From NCBI GenBank assembly GCA_030040175.1, contig JASHUF010000537.1:1-6127 (forward strand): a DNA stretch of 6,127 nt, in the 5' to 3' direction. Positions 1 to 4,840 of the stretch are shown piece after piece. The first letter of the stretch is position 1, and the number at the start of each line of letters is the position of its first letter. Under the pieces are notes generated by a model, which saw only the letters and a list, made by a program, of their open reading frames with translations, was not told where the DNA came from and ran no database searches. A program made the translations under genes and the position numbers. Origin of the DNA: Acidobacteriaceae bacterium (lineage in GTDB: Bacteria; Acidobacteriota; Terriglobia; Terriglobales; Acidobacteriaceae).

Positions 1-1245
1 CTCGAGAAAGCGGCTGATGTTCTCGATCATCACGATGGCGTCGTCGACCACGAAGCCGGTGGAGATGGTGAGCGCCATCAGCGAGAGGTTGTCGAGCGAG
101 TAGCCGAGCAGATACATCACGGCGAAGGTGCCGATGAGTGAAAGCGGCACGGCGACGAACGGAATAGTGGTGGCGCGCAGGCTGCGGAGAAAGAGAAAGA
201 TGACCAGAACCACTAGGCCGATGGTGAGCATCAGCTCGAACTCGACGTCGTGCACCGAGGCCTCGATGCTGGTGGTCATGTCGGTGAGCTTGGTCACTTC
301 CAGGCCGGCGGGCAGGTTGGCCTCGAGCTGCGGCAGCACTTTCTCAATGCTGTTGACCACGGTGATGGTGTTGGCCCCGGGCTGGCGCTGGATGTTGAGG
401 ATGACCGCGGGCGTCATGTTCATCCACGCGGCTTCCTTGGTGTTTTCCACCCCGTTGACCACGTCGGCCACGTCTTTGACGAACACCGGCGCGCCGTTCA
501 CATAGGCCACCACCACGTTCTTGTACTGGCCGGCATCGGTGATCTGGTCGTTGGAATCGATCTGGTAATCCTGCCGCGGTCCGTCGAAGTTGCCTTTGGC
601 GGAGTTGACGCTGGCCTCGGTGAGCGCGGTGCGCATGTCCTCCATGTTGAGGCCGTAGGAGGAGAGTTGGACGGGATTCACCTGGATGCGGACCGCGGGC
701 TTCTGGCCGCCGCTGATGGTCACCAGGCCCACGCCGGCGAGCTGTGACAGCTTGGGCGCCAGGCGCGTGTCCACGTCGTCTTCGACGGTGGAGAGGGGAA
801 TGTTGTCGGAGGTGATGGCGAGGGTGAGGACGGGCGCGTCCGCCGGGTTGGTCTTGCTGTAGATGGGCGGCTCGGGCAGGTCCGAGGGCAGAAACGTCTG
901 CCCCGCGTTGATGGCCGACTGCACCTCCTCCTCGGCCACATCGAGCCCGAGCGAAAGGTCGAACTGAAGCACGATCACCGAGACGCCGCCGGAACTGGTG
1001 GAGGTCATCTGGCTCAGGCCCTGCATCTCCCCGAACTGGCGCTCCAGCGGCGCCGTGATGGTGGTCGCGGTCACGTCAGGGCTGGCGCCGGGATAAAACG
1101 TGAGCACCTGGATGGTGGGGTAATCGACCTCAGGCAGCGCCGAGACCGGCAACTGCGTGAACGCGACAATGCCCACCAGCAGGATGGCGGCCATGAGCAG
1201 CGACGTGGCCACCGGCCGCAGAATGAAGGGGCGCGACGGACTCAT
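1..1245 (-). CDS. mdtB: RND multidrug efflux permease, MdtB/MdtC type (N-terminal 415 residues, cut by left window edge)
   Basis: Inner-membrane proton-driven pump subunit of a tripartite efflux system. Translating from the ATG at 1245 gives an open frame of 415 codons to base 1; RND pumps usually run about 1,030-1,050 residues, so roughly 40% is seen. Visible in order: cytoplasmic start and TM1 (about 8-30), the porter-domain stretch with FYPGASPDV near 50-58 and [13 protein letters not shown] near 65-77, NPADAP near 133-138, [10 protein letters not shown] near 178-187, QRQPGAN near 286-292, then TM2 (about 336-354), TM3 (about 359-380) and TM4. TM4 carries [16 protein letters not shown], with the paired aspartates D401-D402 of the RND proton relay. 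The wording tracks E. coli MdtB closely as I remember it, more than AcrB or the heavy-metal CusA type. The start overlaps the stop of the upstream membrane-fusion gene (ATGA), so the two form an operon. I cannot distinguish MdtB from MdtC without the C-terminal half, and substrates cannot be read from sequence. Confidence 0.95.
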   Translation of the reverse strand, partial: MSPSRPFILRPVATSLLMAAILLVGIVAFTQLPVSALPEVDYPTIQVLTFYPGASPDVTATTITAPLERQFGEMQGLSQMTSTSSGGVSVIVLQFDLSLGLDVAEEEVQSAINAGQTFLPSDLPEPPIYSKTNPADAPVLTLAITSDNIPLSTVEDDVDTRLAPKLSQLAGVGLVTISGGQKPAVRIQVNPVQLSSYGLNMEDMRTALTEASVNSAKGNFDGPRQDYQIDSNDQITDAGQYKNVVVAYVNGAPVFVKDVADVVNGVENTKEAAWMNMTPAVILNIQRQPGANTITVVNSIEKVLPQLEANLPAGLEVTKLTDMTTSIEASVHDVEFELMLTIGLVVLVIFLFLRSLRATTIPFVAVPLSLIGTFAVMYLLGYSLDNLSLMALTISTGFVVDDAIVMIENISRFLE

Positions 1246-2507
1246 GGAGCTTCTTCCTCGGTGGCCTCGCTCGAAGGCAGCGCCACGTTCGACTGGTAGA
1301 CGGGAGATTTGTCCACCAGCTTCTGGAAGCTGCTGTTGGCCACTACCGTGCCGGGGTTGATGCCCGTCACCGCCGTTTCGCCTTTATCCGAGATTCCCGA
1401 CTTCACGTTGGTCATCAGCGCCACCGCTTTGCCTTTGACGCTGGGATTCTGGATGACGTAAACAAAGTCGTTGCTTCCGTTGTGCTGGATGGCGGAGGAG
1501 GGAATCAGAGTGAGATTTTCGAGCGTCTTCACCAGCAGGCGCGTGTTGACGAACTGGTTGGGAAACAGGAGGCCCTTCGCGTTGGCGAACTGCGCGCGCA
1601 GTTTCACCGTGCCCGTGGTGGTGTCGATCAGGTTGTCGACGGTCAGCAGCTTGCCGGTGTCGAGCTCGGTCTGCTGGTTGCGGTCATAGGCATCGACCGT
1701 GAGCGCCTTGCCGCCGCGCATCTGCTGGAGCACCTGGGGCAGGCTGTCTTCGGGCAGGGTAAAGATCACGGTGATGGGCGAGGTCTGCGTCACCACGGCC
1801 AGCGCGGTGGTGGAGTTGGCCGTGACCACGTTGCCGGGATCCACCAGCCGCAGGCCCACGCGCCCGTCGATGGCCGAGGCGATGTGGCAGAAGCCCACCT
1901 GCACCTGGTCGTATTGCACTGTGCCCTCGTCGTTGGTCACCGTGCCCTGGTCCTGCAGCACCACTTTTTCCTGGTCTTCCAGCGTCTGGCGGGGGATGGC
2001 GTTTTTGGCCCACGCGTCCTGGTAGCGCTTCAGGTCCATCTGCGCCTCGGCCAGCAGGTTCTGGTCGCGTTCGAGCGCTCCCTGCGCTTCCTTGAGCTGG
2101 GCTTCGTAGGGCCGCGGATCGATGTCGATGAGCGGATCGCCCTTCTTCACGTACTGGCCCTCGCGGAAATGAACCGCCGTCACCAGGCCGGTGACCTCGG
2201 CCGTGATGGTGTCGGTATACACCGGCGTCACCGTGCCGATAGCGTTGAGGTAAATGCCCAGGCTGCCTTTTGTCGCGGCGGCGTAGGTGACCGGCACGGG
2301 TCCGGCCATGGCATTGCGCCGTCCTCCGCGGCCGCCGCCGGCGACGGCCTGCTGGCTCTGCATGTGCTGATGGATTACCCAGTAAAACAGTGCGCCAAAG
2401 GCGAGCAGGATAATCGCCCACACCCACCAGTGGCGGCGTTTTTTCGAGCTTCGATGAAAATGAAAATCCGGTGAAGGCGATTCGTTCGAGGGCGAAGATC
2501 GGTCCAT
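1242..2507 (-). CDS. mdtA: RND efflux periplasmic adaptor (membrane-fusion protein), MdtA type
   Basis: A 421-residue periplasmic adaptor that should bridge the RND pump to an outer-membrane channel. A short cytoplasmic tail ending in SKKRRHWW (21-28) is followed by one membrane segment (about 28-45) acting as an uncleaved anchor; there is no lipobox cysteine. A Gly/Arg-rich linker (57-69) follows. The first half of the lipoyl/barrel-sandwich domain contains [11 protein letters not shown] (86-96) and [21 protein letters not shown] (114-134). A helical hairpin spans about 135-203. The second lipoyl half has [13 protein letters not shown] (214-226). Beta-barrel and membrane-proximal domains follow to about 395, then an acidic tail (EATEEEAP). 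These phrases match MdtA of E. coli as I remember it. The usual TAPI before DGRVG reads ASAI here (210-213), a mild departure. The start at 2507 has a weak AGAAGAG ribosome site 6 bases upstream (2514-2520). The stop overlaps the start of the RND gene. No regulator gene is adjacent in view. Confidence 0.95.
   Translation of the reverse strand: MDRSSPSNESPSPDFHFHRSSKKRRHWWVWAIILLAFGALFYWVIHQHMQSQQAVAGGGRGGRRNAMAGPVPVTYAAATKGSLGIYLNAIGTVTPVYTDTITAEVTGLVTAVHFREGQYVKKGDPLIDIDPRPYEAQLKEAQGALERDQNLLAEAQMDLKRYQDAWAKNAIPRQTLEDQEKVVLQDQGTVTNDEGTVQYDQVQVGFCHIASAIDGRVGLRLVDPGNVVTANSTTALAVVTQTSPITVIFTLPEDSLPQVLQQMRGGKALTVDAYDRNQQTELDTGKLLTVDNLIDTTTGTVKLRAQFANAKGLLFPNQFVNTRLLVKTLENLTLIPSSAIQHNGSNDFVYVIQNPSVKGKAVALMTNVKSGISDKGETAVTGINPGTVVANSSFQKLVDKSPVYQSNVALPSSEATEEEAP
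1253..1259 (-). promoter_or_regulatory. Ribosome binding site for the RND permease, inside the end of the mdtA-like gene
   Basis: On the minus strand the sequence GAGGAAG lies 7 bases before the ATG at 1245 and is made from the Glu-rich C-terminal codons of the membrane-fusion protein. It is a good Shine-Dalgarno match at normal spacing. Together with the ATGA stop/start overlap it supports both the chosen start and translational coupling of the two pump subunits. Confidence 0.7.
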
Positions 2508-2538
2508 ATTTTTCTCTTCTGGGTCCAGTCCTGAACCT

Positions 2539-2594
2539 CAGATTGGTTGAAATCTGTTTTCATCTTCGAAATCAGAATGGACGGATGCGATCCG
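2539..2594 (-). promoter_or_regulatory. Candidate operator region upstream of the efflux operon: two dyads
   Basis: Two perfect inverted repeats lie 32-87 bases before the mdtA-like start. The first is CAGATT-6-AATCTG (2539-2556). The second is CGGAT-gcg-ATCCG (2582-2594). The right arm of the first is also part of a near-direct repeat: TTGAAATCTG (2547-2556) and TCGAAATCAG (2566-2575), 8 of 10 identical and 19 bases apart. This local patch is clearly more A/T-rich than its surroundings, as promoter regions often are. RND operons are commonly controlled by TetR- or two-component-type regulators that bind such sites, but no regulator is in view, so operator function is inference from position and symmetry. 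Confidence 0.35.
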
Positions 2595-2698
2595 CAGGTC
2601 CGATCGCGAGGCGGCCAACGCGCCCGGATGAACCCCGCGACCGCAAGGTCCCGGACTTAGGCATAACCTGACTCAAGCGAAAAAACCAGAATCCCATC

Positions 2699-2736
2699 GC
2701 GAGCCTTGACGTTTGCGAGCCTTGACGTTTGCGAGC
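2699..2736. repeat. 16-bp tandem repeat, about 2.4 copies
   Basis: The unit GCGAGCCTTGACGTTT occurs at 2699-2714 and again without change at 2715-2730, followed by GCGAGC (2731-2736) as a partial third copy. It sits in the non-coding stretch about 190-230 bases upstream of the efflux operon. Each unit contains TTGACG, but no -10 box lies at proper spacing on the plus strand and no gene follows in that direction. It could be a simple slippage duplication or a phased protein-binding array. Confidence 0.85.
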
Positions 2737-2895
2737 GATTCCCGGGCAGACGTATCCTCTCAAGACTTGGCCCAGGTCGCCGGCTCCTTGTTGGTCGCGG
2801 CGGCTTGAGCGCATCGGCTTCGGGATAGCGCAACCCAGGGATCGCTGGAGTGAACGCGCACGTAGTTTCATTGACGCGGCAGCCAAGTAAATAGT

Positions 2896-2980
2896 TGCAA
2901 AACGGGGCCCCCGGCGGCAAGTGCGCGGGCTGAATCCGGGAAGGGCCGTGCCGCCGGCGCGCGCTGCAAAATGGCCCCCG
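2896..2980. repeat. Stem-loop with similar flanking sequences, downstream of the permease
   Basis: A perfect 9-bp inverted repeat, CCGGCGGCA (2911-2919) with TGCCGCCGG (2949-2957), encloses 29 bases. It is bracketed by two similar sequences in direct orientation: TGCAAAACGGGGCCCCCG (2896-2913, overlapping the left arm by three bases) and TGCAAAATGGCCCCCG (2965-2980), which differ by one substitution and a two-base gap. In minus-strand transcripts the stem is followed by GGGCCCCGTTTTGC, so it could serve as a weak 3'-end structure for the permease mRNA, though the T-run is short and displaced. The surrounding DNA is very GC-rich, which makes chance symmetry more likely. Confidence 0.4.
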
Positions 2981-3089
2981 CAATCCGATGCTGAATCAGC
3001 CACTTGCGCCGTGTCCCTTGAGGATATGCATGAGCGCGGCCCGCCGAAGGCGCGGCGCACCGCTTGCCCGCTTTCGGCCGTGCGCGCAT

Positions 3090-4508
3090 TCAGCGCGTGA
3101 CGGCGCGCTCCTCCTGCCTGCGCTTGCGCATGTGCGCGGCAGCAAACACGGCCACGCCCGCGCCCACCAGCACCGCGGTAAGCCCGAGAATCTTCACCAC
3201 CGCCAGCACCGGGTGGGGATCGTCCTCGGCAGGGATGGCCGACAGCACCACCGTGAGCACTGTGCTCGTCAGGCCCATCAGCGCCAGCGCAATTGCCGCC
3301 GGCCGTCCGCCGGGGGTGCGCAGGGCGCCTGCCTCCATGGGTCGATTCTGCACGCGAATCAGCGCGCCGAACACAAAAAGGTAAGGAAGGAACGTGGTCA
3401 GCCCGGCCATGCCCACAAGCATGTCGTAGGCGCCGCGGACATTGGTGCCCGCCTGGCCCAGCAGCGCCATTCCGATGCCCGCCGCTCCGTAGGCGCCGAT
3501 GGCCACCCACGGCGTCCGCAAGCGCGGATGAATCCTGCCGAAGACCGGGGGCAGGTAATTGTGAATGCCGGCAACAAAGGGCAGGCGCGAGGTGGACGAG
3601 AGGAAGGCAGCCGCGCTGCCCACGCCGTTCAGGCACACCAGCAGCGCCATGGGCGCCAGCAGCCACCCCAGGCCGAGATGCGCACTCAGCGTCCGGATGC
3701 CGTTCAACAATCCTTCCGGGCCGTTCATGGAGTTTGCGGGGACGGCCACCAGCAGGGCCGCGGTTCCGGCAACATAGCCGATCGCCATCACGCTGCCCCC
3801 GGCCAGGATCGCCCAGGGTATCGTTCTGCGCGGGTTGCGAATCTCGTCGCCCATCGCCGAACCGGATTCCAGTCCCGCGAAGGCGAAGAAGACGCCCGAC
3901 CAGAAGATGGCGTTCTTCATCGACCAGTGCGGCGTGAGGGCGGCCGCGGTGAAGTGGACCGCCGACCCGAAGCGCGCGTACGCCATCGCGCCCAGGCCGA
4001 TCACGAAGGCGAGTGGCAGAATGCTGCCGAGCGAGCTCACGTTGTTGAGCCACTTGCCGGCATCGATCCCCACGATGTTGAGCAGGGTGATGATCGCGAT
4101 CCACCCGGCCGAGAAGAGCATGAAGAAACCCGCATTCGAGGCGAGGTTTCGCCTGTGCTCGCCCAACGCAAACAGCGTGGAGGCAGCGGCAAAGTAGAGC
4201 ACGGCCACAAAGTACGGCAGGTTGCTCATCCAGTAAGTCCACGCGGTGATGAATCCGGCGAACTCTCCGAACGCCTGCTCGGCCCAGATATACATGCCGC
4301 CCTCCTCGGGATAGCGCGAGGAGAGCTCCATAACGGTGGCGGCCAGGGGCAGGAAAAAGCAGACCAGAGCCGCAAGCCAGATGAGGAGAACGCTCGGGCC
4401 CGCGGCCGCAGCGGTCGCAATCCAGCGGATGCTCAAGCCGCTGACGATATAAAACAGCGCCAGGTCGCGAAACCCGAGGCTGCGCTTCAGTTCGGGAGCC
4501 GGGGACAT
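3090..4508 (-). CDS. APC-superfamily amino-acid permease
   Basis: A 472-residue inner-membrane transporter with about 12 hydrophobic segments, the usual APC length. Landmarks: TM1 region IRWIATAAAAGPS (28-39); after TM2, the conserved loop RYPEEGGMYIWAEQAFG (65-81); TM6 region FAFAGLESGSAMGDEIRNP (208-226), with the glutamate and MGDEIRNP typical of the family; and STSRLPFVAGIHNYLPP (305-321) before TM9. A basic cytoplasmic tail ends RKRRQEERAVTR. The closest families I can name are the AdiC/GadC/YjeM-like amino-acid transporters, in which TM1 and TM6 unwind around the substrate. Here the usual Gly-Ser-Gly type TM1 motif is replaced by SGLSIRW, so substrate cannot be assigned. A longer frame could begin at 4664, but the added 52 residues are low-complexity and come from the dyad and terminator region. 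MSPAPELKRSLGFRDLALF is the natural family start. There is no clear ribosome site before 4508, in keeping with a near-leaderless message. Confidence 0.9.
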   Translation of the reverse strand: MSPAPELKRSLGFRDLALFYIVSGLSIRWIATAAAAGPSVLLIWLAALVCFFLPLAATVMELSSRYPEEGGMYIWAEQAFGEFAGFITAWTYWMSNLPYFVAVLYFAAASTLFALGEHRRNLASNAGFFMLFSAGWIAIITLLNIVGIDAGKWLNNVSSLGSILPLAFVIGLGAMAYARFGSAVHFTAAALTPHWSMKNAIFWSGVFFAFAGLESGSAMGDEIRNPRRTIPWAILAGGSVMAIGYVAGTAALLVAVPANSMNGPEGLLNGIRTLSAHLGLGWLLAPMALLVCLNGVGSAAAFLSSTSRLPFVAGIHNYLPPVFGRIHPRLRTPWVAIGAYGAAGIGMALLGQAGTNVRGAYDMLVGMAGLTTFLPYLFVFGALIRVQNRPMEAGALRTPGGRPAAIALALMGLTSTVLTVVLSAIPAEDDPHPVLAVVKILGLTAVLVGAGVAVFAAAHMRKRRQEERAVTR

Positions 4509-4517
4509 GTACGGCGG

Positions 4518-4546
4518 AGCATAGCAGAGGAATGTGTGCGCAACAA
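4518..4546 (-). promoter_or_regulatory. Possible sigma-70 promoter of the permease, giving a very short leader
   Basis: On the minus strand TTGTTG (4541-4546) and TATGCT (4518-4523) are separated by exactly 17 bases. The boxes match the consensus at 3 of 6 and 4 of 6 positions, so this is a modest candidate. The -10 box ends 9 bases before the permease ATG (4508), so transcription would begin within a few bases of the start codon. The absence of a Shine-Dalgarno sequence upstream of that ATG agrees with such an arrangement. Confidence 0.35.
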
Positions 4547-4579
4547 GGCGAATTGTCCCGTGATCCCTTTGTCTGAGGG

Positions 4580-4597
4580 AAAAAGGGCACGGCCCTT
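4580..4597 (-). terminator. Likely intrinsic terminator downstream of the FAD oxidoreductase gene
   Basis: On the minus strand AAGGGC-cgt-GCCCTT forms a perfect 6-bp stem with a 3-base loop (4583-4597), and its 3' arm runs into a five-T stretch (4580-4584). The form fits a Rho-independent terminator, though the stem is short. It lies about 245 bases past the oxidoreductase stop and just before the permease promoter region, the right place to separate the two units. A second weaker dyad, TCCCT/AGGGA (4564-4580), overlaps its end. Confidence 0.5.
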
Positions 4598-4628
4598 GCT
4601 TTCGCACGGACAAGCTGAGAGCGGGTGC

Positions 4629-4657
4629 CCCGGGTCCCTCGCATTTGGGGACCTGGG
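4629..4657. repeat. Strong 10-bp dyad in the intergenic region
   Basis: CCCGGGTCCC (4629-4638) and GGGACCTGGG (4648-4657) can pair over ten positions, nine Watson-Crick and one G-T wobble, around the 9-base loop TCGCATTTG. No T-run follows on either strand, so it is not a standard terminator. It could be a transcript-stabilising hairpin at the 3' end of the oxidoreductase message, or a REP-like dispersed repeat. I recall similar 'gtgccc..ggtc…gacctggg' dyads between genes of Terriglobia, but cannot verify this here. Confidence 0.6.
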
Positions 4658-4702
4658 AAGGCACAACCGTCGATCAGCCGATAAAAAGCTGAAAGCTAGA
4701 GG

Positions 4703-4837
4703 CTAGAACTGGTTGCATAAATGGCTTTGTAAAAGGGCCCGGCTTTAGTCGGGCCGCAAAGGCCGCATAATCATTGGGCTTTAGCCCCTGAGGGACAGTA
4801 CCCAACAGCCTGAGGCCATTTATGCAACCAACTCTAG
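4703..4837. mobile_element. 135-bp MITE/REP-like palindromic element with terminal inverted repeats
   Basis: The ends are 23-base inverted repeats (4703-4725 and 4815-4837), identical at 21 of 23 positions, with a continuous 16-bp perfect core TGGTTGCATAAATGGC. The interior has nested hairpins: GGCCCG/CGGGCC (4736-4741 with 4750-4755), GGCC-gcaaa-GGCC (4752-4764), GGGCTTTAGCCC (4776-4787) and GCCTGAGGC (4808-4816). CTAGA occurs just outside the perfect core on both sides (4703-4707 and 4834-4838) and could be a 5-bp target duplication, though TCTAGA on the right is itself palindromic. There is no room for a transposase, so movement would need one supplied in trans. The motif 'ggggctaaagccc' (read on the minus strand) resembles dispersed intergenic repeats I associate with Acidobacteriota genomes. 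The class (MITE, REPIN or other) is undecided. Confidence 0.65.
4731..4755 (-). terminator. Terminator-like hairpin inside the repeat element
   Basis: Read on the minus strand, GGCCCG-8-CGGGCC forms a 6-bp all-G/C stem (4736-4755) followed by CTTTTA (4730-4735). It lies about 85 bases beyond the oxidoreductase stop, in the orientation that would end that transcript. The T-run is only four long and offset by one C, so termination would probably be partial. Confidence 0.35.
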
Positions 4838-4840
4838 AAG

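Larger units (their letters stand above)
2508..3089. other. 582-base intergenic stretch without a convincing gene
   Basis: This lies between the stop of the APC permease and the start of the efflux operon, both on the minus strand. Open frames crossing it have low-complexity Arg/Ala/Pro compositions typical of GC-rich shadow frames, with no recognisable domain or good ribosome site. It must contain the promoter of the efflux operon, but I could not pick convincing -35/-10 boxes. What it does hold is listed separately: two dyads close to the operon start (2539-2594), a 16-bp tandem repeat (2699-2736) and a stem-loop flanked by similar sequences (2896-2980). Confidence 0.6.

Noticed and set aside
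1..6. XhoI site CTCGAG exactly at the left edge, suggesting a cloning junction
   Set aside because: CTCGAG reads through in frame as Leu-Glu right after the conserved ENISRF of the RND pump, so it is natural coding sequence and the edge position is probably coincidence.
1482..2474. Plus-strand 330-codon open frame antisense to the adaptor gene
   Set aside because: It is His/Gly/Val-rich low-complexity sequence mirroring the adaptor codons, with no recognisable motif.
2699..2736. CRISPR array
   Set aside because: The repeats are directly adjacent, only 16 bp and without spacers, and no cas gene is in view.
2706..2758. Plus-strand promoter using TTGACG in the tandem repeat
   Set aside because: The nearest TATCCT (2753-2758) is about 25 bases or more from either TTGACG, too far for sigma-70 spacing, and no plus-strand gene follows.
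2868..3089. Minus-strand 73-codon small gene just after the permease
   Set aside because: There is no good ribosome site and no recognisable domain, and it runs through the GC-rich stem-loop; it is unlikely to be coding.
2572..4644. Minus-strand 690-codon open frame overlapping the permease in another frame
   Set aside because: The composition is Arg/Gly/Ala/Pro-rich without domain motifs, while the alternative frame encodes a clear 12-segment transporter.
2988..4706. Plus-strand 572-codon open frame
   Set aside because: It is antisense to the APC permease, rich in Arg/Gln/His/Gly with no hydrophobic core or known domain. It is a codon-bias shadow in GC-rich DNA.
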